From: Ruminococcus sp.
Lineage (GTDB): Bacteria; Bacillota; Clostridia; Oscillospirales; Ruminococcaceae
DNA length: 64,000 bases
Assembly: GCA_015066785.1 (NCBI GenBank)
Contig: SVNT01000001.1
Coordinates: 248,001 to 312,000, forward strand
Direction of reading: 5' to 3'
Below are positions 7,439 to 15,454 of this stretch, piece after piece. The notes under the pieces were generated by a model. The model was not told the DNA's origin. It searched no databases and saw only the letters and a program-made list of their open reading frames with translations. Both the position numbers and the translations under genes were made by a program. Within the stretch, counting starts at the first letter, position 1, and the number at the start of each line of letters is the position of its first letter.

Positions 7439-9825
7439 ACACATATTTTAAAAAGCTGGAGCTTCACAAGATTCTCGAAATGCTTGCAAATGAGGCCTCC
7501 AACGAAATGACAAAGGCAATGGCGACGGAGCTTGAGCCTGTAACGGATATATACACAGCAGAAAGGGAAATGCAGAAAACCTCCGATGCGTTTACGCTTT
7601 CCTGCAAATTCGGAACGCCGTATTTCCTTAATTTCAAGGATGTCAGCGGTTCTCTGAAGCGTGCCGCCAACGGAAGCAAACTCACACTCCGTGAAATGCT
7701 TGATGTGGGATATGCAATCCGTCAGAGCCGTGAGCTTGTTGAGTGGTACAAGCAATGCTCCGAAAATGAAAACAGCCTGTCGTATCTTTTCTCGTCGCTT
7801 TCTCCCGATAAGACGCTTGAAAAGCGGATAGAACTTTCTATACTTTCGGAAGAAGAGATTGCAGATACAGCAAGCGATGAGCTTGCAAGAATACGCAAGA
7901 AAATCATACAGTCGGGAGCAAAGGTGCGTGAGCATCTTGACCGTATGGTAAAATCGTCCGAAGTGCAGAAAAGCCTTCAGGAGAACATAGTTACAATCCG
8001 TGACGGAAGATATGTTCTTCCCGTAAAAGCGGAGCATAAAAACAATGTCAACGGACTTGTACACGATACTTCATCGAGTGGCGCAACGCTTTTTATCGAG
8101 CCTATGGCGGTTGTTGAGGAAAACAACAACATCCGTATGTTGAAAGGACTTGAGCAGGAGGAAATCGAGCGTATAATCTCCGAAATTTCCGCTGAATGCG
8201 GCGCTGTGGCTGAACAGATTATATCCGACCTCAATACTGCGGCGGAGCTTAATCTGTATTTTGCGAAATCCAATCTCGGCGCAAGAATGAAAGCGTCAAT
8301 CCCGACGCTGACGGATGACGGCCGTGTAATCCTCAAAAAAGCACGTCATCCGTTGATTGACAAGAATGTCGTAGTGCCGATAAACATCACCATCGGCGAG
8401 GATTACCGTGCGCTTATAATCACGGGGCCAAATACTGGCGGTAAAACGGTTGCCCTCAAAACAACGGGACTTCTTTCTGCGATGGCTATGTGCGGTCTTA
8501 TGATACCTGCCGACAGTGGAAGTGTAATCACAGTATTCCGCAATATTCTCGTTGACATCGGCGACGAACAGTCTATCGAGCAGAGTCTGTCGACATTCTC
8601 ATCGCATATGAATAAGGTTGCGGGAATTATTGACCTCGCAGACAAAAACTCGCTTATACTCCTTGATGAGCTTGGCTCAGGCACCGACCCCGTAGAAGGT
8701 GCGGCGCTGGCGGTAGCTATAATCGAAGACCTTAAATCCAAGGGTGCAAAGCTGATGGTCACAACGCACTATCAGGAATTGAAACTCTATGCGCTGGAAA
8801 ACGAAAATATCGAAAACGCATCCTGCGAATTTGATGTGAATACTCTCAGACCGACGTACAGGCTTATTGTCGGCTCTCCCGGTAAGTCAAACGCTTTTGC
8901 TATATCCTCAAAACTGGGAATTCCCGATTATATCATCAAAAAAGCGGAATCCCTCGTCAGTGACGATAACAAGCATTTTGAGGATATCGTTGCAAGCCTG
9001 GAAAAAGCACGGTTTGAACTTGAGGAGCAGAACAGGGAAGTAGAGCGCCTGAAAATTTCCGCAGAGGAAAAGGAAAAGGAACTCGATGAAAAGCTCCGTG
9101 AAATCGAAAAAAATCGTGAAAAAGAGCTTGAAAACGCAAGAATCAAGGCAATGCGCATTGTTGAGAATGTGCAGGCTGAATCCGACGAATTGCTTGATGA
9201 ACTGTCGAAACTCCGAAAAGAAAAACATCGTGAAAATTTTGACAAACTTGCGATAGACGCCAAAAGCAAAGCAAAATCGGCGCTTAACCGTATGTACAAC
9301 GAGGCTAATCCCGTTACTGAAAAGAAAAACGATTATAATCTGCCAAGACCGTTAAAGCGTGGCGACACTGTCTATATAACGGATATTGATAAAAACGGCA
9401 TTGTTGCAGGCGAAGTTGACGGCAACGGATTTATATTCGTTCAGGCAGGAATTATGAAAACCAAAATCCATATAAGTAAATTAAGGCTTGTTGAAGCCGA
9501 AAAGATTACTTATAACAACGCAAAGCCGAAAACGAAATCCGCAGTTACAGCCAAAGGCGTTCAGAGTAAGATTGAACGTAACATTAAGTTTGAGCTGGAT
9601 ATACGAGGTCAGGCGTCTGACGAAGGTGTGCATGAGCTGGAGATGTTCATAGACAACGCTGTAATGTCAGGAGTCGGAGTGGTTACGGTAATCCACGGCA
9701 AAGGCACAGGAATTCTTCGTGCGGCGATTCACAGAGCGCTGAAAGCAAACCCATCGGTAAAATCATTCCGATTGGGAGTGTACGGTGAAGGTGAAGACGG
9801 AGTTACGATTGTAGAACTTAAATAA
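7435..9825 (+). CDS. mutS2: Endonuclease MutS2
   Basis: A 796-aa MutS2: core and lever domains, ATPase with Walker A GPNTGGKT and the LLDELGSGTDP block, a long charged coiled coil (about 515-620), and a C-terminal Smr nuclease domain with LDIRGQ and HGKGTGILR. MutS2 lacks the mismatch-recognition domain. It suppresses homologous recombination and in Bacillus splits collided ribosomes. It is the last gene before the prophage insertion and is closed by a terminator. Confidence 0.96.
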   Translation: MNTYFKKLELHKILEMLANEASNEMTKAMATELEPVTDIYTAEREMQKTSDAFTLSCKFGTPYFLNFKDVSGSLKRAANGSKLTLREMLDVGYAIRQSRELVEWYKQCSENENSLSYLFSSLSPDKTLEKRIELSILSEEEIADTASDELARIRKKIIQSGAKVREHLDRMVKSSEVQKSLQENIVTIRDGRYVLPVKAEHKNNVNGLVHDTSSSGATLFIEPMAVVEENNNIRMLKGLEQEEIERIISEISAECGAVAEQIISDLNTAAELNLYFAKSNLGARMKASIPTLTDDGRVILKKARHPLIDKNVVVPINITIGEDYRALIITGPNTGGKTVALKTTGLLSAMAMCGLMIPADSGSVITVFRNILVDIGDEQSIEQSLSTFSSHMNKVAGIIDLADKNSLILLDELGSGTDPVEGAALAVAIIEDLKSKGAKLMVTTHYQELKLYALENENIENASCEFDVNTLRPTYRLIVGSPGKSNAFAISSKLGIPDYIIKKAESLVSDDNKHFEDIVASLEKARFELEEQNREVERLKISAEEKEKELDEKLREIEKNREKELENARIKAMRIVENVQAESDELLDELSKLRKEKHRENFDKLAIDAKSKAKSALNRMYNEANPVTEKKNDYNLPRPLKRGDTVYITDIDKNGIVAGEVDGNGFIFVQAGIMKTKIHISKLRLVEAEKITYNNAKPKTKSAVTAKGVQSKIERNIKFELDIRGQASDEGVHELEMFIDNAVMSGVGVVTVIHGKGTGILRAAIHRALKANPSVKSFRLGVYGEGEDGVTIVELK

Positions 9826-9830
9826 AAATA

Positions 9831-9864
9831 AATACCTCCGAAAAAATATAATTTCGGAGGTATT
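9831..9864 (+). terminator. Terminator after mutS2
   Basis: Stem AATACCTCCGAAA / TTTCGGAGGTATT with an 8-nt loop, just after the mutS2 stop. It marks the end of the host operon about 70 bp before the first phage attachment repeat. Confidence 0.85.
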
Positions 9865-9927
9865 ATTATAATTGAATACATTATATATATTATATATGCG
9901 TTTTTCGCTCCCCTCAATTGCGCTAAA

Positions 9928-9976
9928 TTTGCATTTAGTGAAATTAATACAAAAATAACTTCTATTTAGTGAAATT
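9928..9976 (+). other. Left attachment site candidate (attL) with two core copies
   Basis: The core ATTTAGTGAAATT occurs at 9933-9945 and again at 9964-9976, a pitch of 31 bp. The first copy has the flank TTTGC on its left, also found at 17161. The second copy would belong to the phage-derived arm. Compare the sites at 17161-17217 and 23792-23847. Confidence 0.6.
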
Positions 9977-9984
9977 AAAAATAA

Positions 9985-10462
9985 TATTCTTTCAGCTTAC
10001 TTTTACAAAAGCCTATTTATCATCTTTTGCTTATACGGGCAGATCCTCGACAGTCTTCGCCCCTGCGACTGCTTGCTACAGATGATAGTCGAGGACTTTT
10101 TGTGGTCCTCTCTACCGGCGCGCTACCGCTTGCCGTGTCGCAACGACTTGCGTCTTTGGTCGCTATGCGACCAATCGCAAGCCGTCACGAATGTTTTAAG
10201 GAAGCCACTTTCCTGGATTCCGAACAAAAAACGTTTTTTTCTTCTTTTTTCGTTAACGTTTCTAGTTCGGTTTTTTCGGCTTCCATATAGAAACGGCTTC
10301 GCCGTTTTTAGCGACGGTTAAGACCGTCGCTGTCGGCCATATATAGTCTGCTTGCCTTTATCCGCAAGCTGTCGCAGGGGTTTCGACTGTCTTCTGCTCT
10401 TTCTCCAGGGCAATATAAACAAGGGACACTGTTATTCACAGTATCCCTTAAAAGTAAACCTA
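9985..10462. other. Phage 1 intergenic region: structured, likely origin and packaging signal
   Basis: About 480 bp without a convincing gene. It is rich in foldable DNA: a long-range inverted repeat (10049-10076 with 10364-10391, both around CCCCTGCGAC), a hairpin at 10147-10181 (arms CTTGCG and TTGGTCGC), a hairpin at 10291-10308 (AAACGGC/GCCGTTT) and a perfect one at 10310-10331 (AGCGACGGT/ACCGTCGCT). Filamentous phages carry their replication origin and packaging hairpin in such a region. The role here is inference. An 87-codon plus-strand ORF inside it has no coding character. Confidence 0.5.
10421..10449 (-). terminator. Terminator of the phage 1 rep operon
   Basis: Stem AAGGGACACTG / CAGTATCCCTT with one mismatch and a TTATTCA loop, just beyond the stop of the last minus-strand phage 1 gene. 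Confidence 0.6.
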
Positions 10463-10687
10463 TCATGCTTTTGTTTTCGTAAGCTGTTTTAATCTCGTAA
10501 CTGAAAGAACATCATCAGCGATTTCCTTTATTGTATTTAAGCGAGTTAATGCAATTATCATTTCAAGACAATCAAGTTCATCAGATGTCCTTCGTAACAA
10601 ATATTTATGGCGTATTTCGTCTACTTCCCTTTCAGCTTCACATTGAATCCTAATAAAATACAAACACAGCATTTCATTTTTTGTCAT
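10463..10687 (-). CDS. Small helical phage protein, unknown
   Basis: A 74-aa, charged, predicted all-helical protein without membrane segments. It follows rep by 12 nt on the same strand and is the last gene of the phage 1 operon. I do not recognise a family. Its position next to rep suggests an accessory replication or copy-control role, which is a guess from context only. Confidence 0.55.
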   Translation of the reverse strand: MTKNEMLCLYFIRIQCEAEREVDEIRHKYLLRRTSDELDCLEMIIALTRLNTIKEIADDVLSVTRLKQLTKTKA

Positions 10688-10699
10688 TATTTTTTCTCC

Positions 10700-11722
10700 T
10701 CAAATAATTTTTGTAAAGTCCGAAATTTCACACAATGACAATTTATCATCCGATACGAATATGCTCGGAACTTTTATCCCTTTGTTATAATCCTGCAATG
10801 TATTATAATAATAAACATTATCATTATTGAAAAATATAACAGCACCGATTCTACGTAAAAATGCTTTATACGTCTCGATTTCTTCATCTCTTGCGTGAGG
10901 ATATTGCTCGCTTAAAGATATATTTGAAACTATGTACACCGTTTCAAAACAAGCCACCTTGTTATTGTATCTAGAGGGCAATTCCAATGGATAAATGTCC
11001 AAGTATGACAGCATATCTTGAATTTTGAGAGAACTTCTAAACTCCTCGAATACAAGCACAGATTGACCGTTATAATTGTCAAACGGATGCTGATAATCAG
11101 TAACACGATATACTTCTTTAAACCCGTATTTCTCGTAAATAGCACGAGTTTTTCCACTCCCTGCTGTGCCATAAATATAGGTTACCTTTACATTGCGTAA
11201 CGTGTTGCTATAGACCTTACTCCGTAACATCTGTCGAATCTTATCAAACTTATCTAAATTAAACATATAATTCGGACAATTCTCAATTATTTCGTCGTCT
11301 GTCATTCCTTGCAGTATCATATCATATAAGTCTGCAAGGTCGTTTCTTTGCCCTTGTCTTTCTATCGGCATTTCTCCAAACTCTTCTTGCGTTCCCTCGA
11401 TTGACGTTTCTGCTTTTTCTGTTTTTGCATGTTTACCCTGCTTAAACACATAGTCACGATTTTGAGCACAAGTTCCTTTACACATATCAAAATGCCCGCC
11501 CTCAAAACGTTCTTTCACTGTACTAAATTTAACCGCATTCTCACAATAAAAAAAGATATGCGTATGCGGTGTGTGTTCTTCCCCGCCTATCTCATCGGAA
11601 GCACACCAATAGATACACCCTTTGAAAAGAGATAGTTTTTCTTTAATAACTTCCCTTGTGTACCCTTTTTCAAGTGGATTATTAATCGTAACTAGCCACT
11701 TTCTAGAACGACTATCACCCAT
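10700..11722 (-). CDS. CRESS-type replication initiator (HUH endonuclease + SF3 helicase)
   Basis: A 340-aa Rep with the full motif set of CRESS-DNA viruses. HUH motif I is WLVTINNP (9-16), motif II HTHIF (53-57) and motif III YVFK (91-94) with a single catalytic Tyr91. The SF3 helicase part has Walker A GTAGSGKT (185-192), Walker B VLVFEEF (222-228) and motif C YIVSN (263-267, Asn267). It should nick the origin and drive rolling-circle replication, unwinding with its own helicase. This differs from the usual inovirus pII and from the Rep of the neighbouring phage. The AAAGGAGTG ribosome-binding site supports the start. Confidence 0.88.
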   Translation of the reverse strand: MGDSRSRKWLVTINNPLEKGYTREVIKEKLSLFKGCIYWCASDEIGGEEHTPHTHIFFYCENAVKFSTVKERFEGGHFDMCKGTCAQNRDYVFKQGKHAKTEKAETSIEGTQEEFGEMPIERQGQRNDLADLYDMILQGMTDDEIIENCPNYMFNLDKFDKIRQMLRSKVYSNTLRNVKVTYIYGTAGSGKTRAIYEKYGFKEVYRVTDYQHPFDNYNGQSVLVFEEFRSSLKIQDMLSYLDIYPLELPSRYNNKVACFETVYIVSNISLSEQYPHARDEEIETYKAFLRRIGAVIFFNNDNVYYYNTLQDYNKGIKVPSIFVSDDKLSLCEISDFTKII

Positions 11723-11754
11723 TTTTTATTCACTCCTTTTATATAATAAGCGGT

Positions 11755-11789
11755 GTCGGCAGTTGGCGAACTATCGCCAACGTGCCGAC
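11755..11789. other. Hairpin between zot and rep, candidate origin or terminator
   Basis: Arms GTCGGCAGTTGGCGA and TCGCCAACGTGCCGAC pair with one bulged base and a very short loop. The hairpin overlaps the last codons of zot and sits about 30 bp before rep. There is no T run, so a replication-origin role is as likely as termination. Phage 2 has a hairpin at the matching place (18905-18940). Confidence 0.5.
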
Positions 11790-12577
11790 TTCTTCGCCTT
11801 ATCTTCGTCTACTTTTGTATTAATGTCAAGAAGTTGCTCTCCTCGATTTTCTAATATTTCCTTGTCACTAATATACTTGTCGTTTAACATATTTGTTATA
11901 AGCTCCTCTGTATCATACGATTTTCGAAGCTTATTCGTTTGTATGTAGACAAAATTATAAAGCGCTGATATTACCACAGCAGGATTTTGACAGGCACGAT
12001 CATAATCAAAAGCGTCATAAGTGACACAGCTTATCATTCTGGAGAAAGGGTGCGCCATCCAGGACTGACAGCGTGTAACTGTGGCTGTAATGTCTCTCAG
12101 TTGCTTATCAAGGAACAGCCAACGCTGACACGTACCATAAATCATCATTTTTCGTTTTCTGCACTGGCACAAATGCTGAAAAAGTATTTTAGGTACGCTC
12201 TCTTTTGACTTCGACCAATCACGGCTATTGAAAATCGTTCCTATTTCATCAATCAAGACAAGTGTATTTTCAGGCGCGTTTAAAATGTCTTTAGGAGTTT
12301 TCAGCTTTAATATTTTTGTGTGTTCGGGAAATCCTATCAATTTTAAATTTGTAAGTATCGTCAATTGTGGATAGGCTTTACACAGTTTCAACGCCTTGTA
12401 TATCATTGTAGATGTCTTTCCCTCTCCGAACGCTCCGACAAAGATATGAAGACCCCAGCCGTAAAACTCTATTTTTCCTTTGTTTTTTATGTACAAGAAT
12501 CTATCGTAAATGTACCACAATAGGAAGTGTGGCAGGTGCAACAGTTGTTTTATTTTTAATGTTATAAAATTTATCAT
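11771..12577 (-). CDS. Zot/pI-like filamentous phage assembly ATPase
   Basis: A 268-aa P-loop protein: Walker A GAFGEGKT (48-55), Walker B TLVLIDEIG (105-113), then a conserved NSRDWSKSKES segment. It is clearly homologous to the 267-aa protein at 19090-19893. In inoviruses the Zot/pI ATPase powers extrusion of the virion through the membrane. The hydrophobic stretch at residues 11-30 could anchor it; no C-terminal membrane segment is visible, unlike many Zot proteins. A small membrane protein is encoded just upstream in both phages and may serve as its membrane partner. Confidence 0.85.
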   Translation of the reverse strand: MINFITLKIKQLLHLPHFLLWYIYDRFLYIKNKGKIEFYGWGLHIFVGAFGEGKTSTMIYKALKLCKAYPQLTILTNLKLIGFPEHTKILKLKTPKDILNAPENTLVLIDEIGTIFNSRDWSKSKESVPKILFQHLCQCRKRKMMIYGTCQRWLFLDKQLRDITATVTRCQSWMAHPFSRMISCVTYDAFDYDRACQNPAVVISALYNFVYIQTNKLRKSYDTEELITNMLNDKYISDKEILENRGEQLLDINTKVDEDKAKKSARWR

Positions 12578-12589
12578 AATATCACCGTA

Positions 12590-12769
12590 TTAAATCAATT
12601 TTTGCTGTTTTATAAGTGTATTTGCAGTGCCGAAAAAGGCTTGCATAGTTAAGCTTACGCAGAAACATCCTACAATGCACCTAACAGTAACTTCAAACAA
12701 ATCCCCGAGGGTTTTTATATTCTCGAAATTAATTCCGAAAATGTCAAACAACGATGTCACAAAATCCAT
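12590..12769 (-). CDS. Small membrane protein upstream of zot (phage 1)
   Basis: A 59-aa ORF starting MDFVTSLFDIFGINFEN with one hydrophobic segment (about 28-50) rich in Cys and Val. GGTGAT precedes the ATG. The 60-aa protein at 19896-20078 in phage 2 has the same place, size and layout (ESFFELFSIDP... then a membrane helix). I infer a conserved inovirus component: minor coat protein or assembly partner of the ATPase. Confidence 0.7.
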   Translation of the reverse strand: MDFVTSLFDIFGINFENIKTLGDLFEVTVRCIVGCFCVSLTMQAFFGTANTLIKQQKLI

Positions 12770-12773
12770 TTTA

Positions 12774-13025
12774 TCACCTCTTATATCCGAACAGAATACA
12801 ACATAATATTATTATAATGCTACACATAGCTATAATTGACACCCAATCAACAAATGTAAGCGAATCCGTTTCTATTGGACTTGTCAAATCAATTATTACT
12901 GTTTCTGTTGTTTCTTCTTCCCTGTCTTCGTAAAATTCCTGTATTGTTGTTTCTTCTTCCCTATCTTCGTAAAAATCCTGTATTGTTGTTTCTTCTGTTG
13001 TTGTTTCTATTATTTCGTTATCCAT
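12774..13025 (-). CDS. Small membrane protein with tandem acidic repeat (phage 1)
   Basis: An 83-aa protein. An acidic, Thr-rich N-terminal half contains two 13-residue copies of TTIQ(D/E)FYEDREEE, and a membrane helix follows near the C-terminus (about 61-79), ending in GYKR. In phage 2 the counterpart is the 78-aa protein at 20693-20929, with a similar TTxE-rich start and C-terminal helix but no repeat. Probably a minor virion protein, with the acidic part outside and the basic end facing the DNA. That topology is inference. Confidence 0.65.
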   Translation of the reverse strand: MDNEIIETTTEETTIQDFYEDREEETTIQEFYEDREEETTETVIIDLTSPIETDSLTFVDWVSIIAMCSIIIILCCILFGYKR

Positions 13026-13043
13026 TGTTTTAACTCCTTTTCT

Positions 13044-13190
13044 TCACTTCATCGAACGGGCAATAAAATATCCCATTATCGATATTAGTGATGTATAAAT
13101 AAAAATTTGCCAAAGTGTTATCACGTAACCGTCTAGCACTATAGCTGTATTAAAAATCTTGTCTGTCGTTTCAAGTATTAAACCTATCAT
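13044..13190 (-). CDS. pVI-like small membrane protein (phage 1)
   Basis: A 48-aa protein starting MIGLILETTDKIFNT, with one membrane helix (about 22-43) and a basic end (ARSMK). A longer upstream ATG exists at 13283, but the ATG at 13190 follows GGTGATAAAG and avoids a long overlap with the adhesin gene. Position directly after the pIII-like gene matches gVI in Ff phages and the 54-aa protein at 20919-21083 in phage 2. Likely a terminal cap protein. Confidence 0.6.
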   Translation of the reverse strand: MIGLILETTDKIFNTAIVLDGYVITLWQIFIYTSLISIMGYFIARSMK

Positions 13191-13195
13191 CTTTA

Positions 13196-14284
13196 TCACC
13201 TTCCAACAACACGCAGTAAGACAAGTATTGATAATCCTAAAGCGATAATCGTCCATATCTCCGAGGGGATAAACGCAAACCACAACTGCATAGCATTCAC
13301 AAGGTCTCCAGTTAAAAAAGACGAAAACAACGCAATTATATTTGTTAAAACTGCAACCATATTTGTAAGAGTTGCAAGCAGATAATTCACGATATAGAAC
13401 GGAAATAAAAGCATTTGCGACAAGCTTGCTAACAATGTATCAAGCCAATCAAAACCAGTATTGAAATCCATTGCATAATCATTTATATCTGGAATTCCTT
13501 TAAAATTATAATCAAACTCATTCATTAAGTCATCGGGATTGAATTCAAATTCAGCGCCGAACAACTCTTGATAACAAGGCAAACAATAAGTTTCTTCCCC
13601 TTGCTTTATAAACTGCAAGTCGGGATTATCTTCGGAAGACGTACCGCAATTAGAACACAATTTCCTATTTCTATTGGCAGATTCACCACCGTGAATTCCG
13701 TAAACTCCGCCACTGTATTGAACGTGCAACACTGAATTAGTCAAATCATCATGATATACAAGAACGTCTCCATCTTGTAGCACCCCTGGGTCTATATAAT
13801 CCCAATTAATGTACGTGGGATAAGAGTATTGTGCGTTATCATCTGGATTATGTACACTTATATTATCCGCTCTACTGAGGTTTTCGTTAATAACTATTTT
13901 TGATATTGGTTTATAGTCCGTTATTTGCGCATAACTTCCATCAAATTCAATGGTAAAATACTTTTGACCTTTCGAGTGGTCATTATCATCAATCCAAACC
14001 ACATCTTTAATTGTAGCGGTCGGCGGATATATGGAATTATTATAATAAACCTTTCCTACGTCTTGATTCTCATTCCTGTTGGCGAAATAAAGAACGCAAT
14101 AAGGTCTATTAAGCATGTACGTCTCTAATCCGAAAGCTGTATAATCTGCCCCGTAGATTTCCGTTCTTATTTGATTATCGGAAATTGTTTCCCTTTCAAT
14201 CTCGGCGCAAACAGACAGCGACAATACAAGACTAGAAACAATAGCAACAACGACAGCCGACAGCCGTTTAAATAGCTTGTTCAT
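13196..14284 (-). CDS. pIII-like adsorption protein (phage 1)
   Basis: A 362-aa protein with a signal peptide (1-27, cleavage near SVCA-EI). A long extracellular region contains a four-Cys module, CSNC...CLPC (about 212-240). The C-terminus is strongly hydrophobic (about 276-360) and ends in LLRVVGR. The C-terminal block IW..I.LG..I.V.LRV.GR is shared with the phage 2 protein at 21088-22122, while the outer domains have diverged. This is the pattern of a filamentous phage tip adhesin with conserved anchor. The Cys module resembles a zinc ribbon, unusual outside the cell. Confidence 0.75.
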   Translation of the reverse strand: MNKLFKRLSAVVVAIVSSLVLSLSVCAEIERETISDNQIRTEIYGADYTAFGLETYMLNRPYCVLYFANRNENQDVGKVYYNNSIYPPTATIKDVVWIDDNDHSKGQKYFTIEFDGSYAQITDYKPISKIVINENLSRADNISVHNPDDNAQYSYPTYINWDYIDPGVLQDGDVLVYHDDLTNSVLHVQYSGGVYGIHGGESANRNRKLCSNCGTSSEDNPDLQFIKQGEETYCLPCYQELFGAEFEFNPDDLMNEFDYNFKGIPDINDYAMDFNTGFDWLDTLLASLSQMLLFPFYIVNYLLATLTNMVAVLTNIIALFSSFLTGDLVNAMQLWFAFIPSEIWTIIALGLSILVLLRVVGR

Positions 14285-14510
14285 TATCTTCTTTCACTCC
14301 TTTTAAATAACACTCAGCCACGAAATTTAGCAAATCTTCAAGAGCCGTTATCCTCTCCTGTATAAAACCAATTTCTAGCTTAAATTCATCTATATCGTTA
14401 ATATCAAATAAACCGTTCTTCTCAAAACACTCCTTTTGATATTTTTCTTCTTTTATAAGGTCTCTTATCTTTTTCAAGATAAATGATATCTGTCTACCGT
14501 TGTGTGACAT
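14268..14510 (-). CDS. Small phage protein, unknown (phage 1)
   Basis: An 80-aa soluble, charged, helical protein; its 3' end overlaps the adhesin gene start by 17 nt. An AAGGGATG motif precedes the start. It has no counterpart in phage 2 and I do not recognise it. Confidence 0.5.
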   Translation of the reverse strand: MSHNGRQISFILKKIRDLIKEEKYQKECFEKNGLFDINDIDEFKLEIGFIQERITALEDLLNFVAECYLKGVKEDNEQAI

Positions 14511-14530
14511 CCCTTGTCAGCTCCTTTTCA

Positions 14531-14773
14531 TTAATATTTATCTTTCCAATGCCTTATAGGAAGATTATGTTCTTTTAAAAAGTCTAATTTTGATTGAATC
14601 TTTTCGGGTGTTAATTCTACGAAAGTAATACGTTTTACTTGCGTTTCAGAACGGTACATAATCTCTCCAATAGTATGAAATATATCTGTTGTTACTACGC
14701 CATAAACAAACATATCATAATCGTTGCTAATAATAGAATATTTTGAGACGTAAATTAAATGAGTATATTGCAT
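14531..14773 (-). CDS. Small phage protein, unknown (phage 1)
   Basis: An 80-aa soluble protein with mixed alpha/beta character (ITFVELTPEKIQSKLDFLKEH). It lies between the coat-protein terminator and the ORF at 14268, so it should be expressed at lower level than the coat gene. Absent from phage 2. No family recognised. Confidence 0.5.
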   Translation of the reverse strand: MQYTHLIYVSKYSIISNDYDMFVYGVVTTDIFHTIGEIMYRSETQVKRITFVELTPEKIQSKLDFLKEHNLPIRHWKDKY

Positions 14774-14826
14774 AATTATTTAAAAAACCCTTTCGAAAAA
14801 GCTGATTGTAAAGTCGAAAAAATCAA

Positions 14827-14856
14827 AAAGGAGTATATTTTTACATATACTCCTTT
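14827..14856 (-). terminator. Terminator after the phage 1 major coat gene
   Basis: Perfect 12-bp stem AAAGGAGTATAT / ATATACTCCTTT with a 6-nt loop; on the minus strand a T-rich run follows. Inoviruses place a terminator right after the coat gene, so coat protein is made in great excess over the downstream genes. Confidence 0.8.
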
Positions 14857-14871
14857 CACCGTAAATAACAT

Positions 14872-15021
14872 TTACATAACTGCACGCTTACCACGACCGA
14901 ACACGGCAAAACCGCCAGATACCAGGGCAAGTCCGATGAACGCAGAAAGATATGCGTTGGCTGTTATTACATCAGCAACCGTTGTGAAAATGCTTGTTGC
15001 ACTTGCAAGAACTTCTGTCAT
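14872..15021 (-). CDS. Major coat protein (pVIII-like), phage 1
   Basis: A 49-aa protein: a short polar N-terminus (MTEVLASATSIFTTVADVI), a hydrophobic helix (about 20-41) and a basic end GRGKRAVM. This is the size and layout of a mature filamentous-phage coat protein: polar surface, membrane helix, positively charged DNA-facing tail. No cleavable signal peptide is evident. The phage 2 equivalent (22182-22337) has the same size and pattern. A good ribosome-binding site (GAAAGGAGAAG) and the following terminator support high expression. Confidence 0.82.
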   Translation of the reverse strand: MTEVLASATSIFTTVADVITANAYLSAFIGLALVSGGFAVFGRGKRAVM

Positions 15022-15060
15022 TTTAATCTCTTCTCCTTTCGTTAATTTTTTCTATAGTCA

Positions 15061-15375
15061 TTATGCGAAATGCGCATAAATACTATCAACGAAAGTGCTA
15101 TCGATTGGTGCTATGTCTCGAAGATACCTATTAAGCGAATTTTCTTTAGCAGTAAATGTGACCTCACAAACACAAACGTCACCGTCTTTCATCTTTGAAA
15201 CCTTATCAAAAAGCGGATTTCTTTTCTGTTTTGCACCCTCTTTTGCATAGAGCTTATCAAAGATTGTAAATTCGTGGCTCTCTCTTCCGATGAGCAAGCC
15301 GAATTTAATAACCTCTCCGCTTCCGTATGAATTAACCTCGGGGCGAATTACCTGACCAAATACTAAACTTTTCAT
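15061..15375 (-). CDS. Putative ssDNA-binding protein (gV-like), phage 1
   Basis: A 104-aa soluble, beta-rich basic protein (KSLVFGQVIRPEVNSYGSGE...). It is encoded immediately upstream of the coat gene, the place of gV in Ff phages, which coats the single-stranded genome before packaging. No diagnostic motif is visible, so the call rests on size, predicted fold and synteny with the 99-aa gene at 22378 in phage 2. Confidence 0.5.
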   Translation of the reverse strand: MKSLVFGQVIRPEVNSYGSGEVIKFGLLIGRESHEFTIFDKLYAKEGAKQKRNPLFDKVSKMKDGDVCVCEVTFTAKENSLNRYLRDIAPIDSTFVDSIYAHFA

Positions 15376-15454
15376 TACTTTTTACCTCTTTCTAATTCTA
15401 ATTTATTATAAACGGCTTATGCATGCCGTTTATTGCGTTTTTTATTCACTCTCT

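Noticed and set aside
10027-10321. Overlapping plus-strand ORFs of 87 and 82 codons in the phage 1 intergenic region
   Set aside because: They lie in hairpin-rich DNA, have no ribosome-binding site and show no protein-like composition; the region is better explained as origin and packaging structure.
12905-12995. Short tandem repeats that might suggest a CRISPR array
   Set aside because: The repeats are directly adjacent without spacers and lie in frame in a coding gene.
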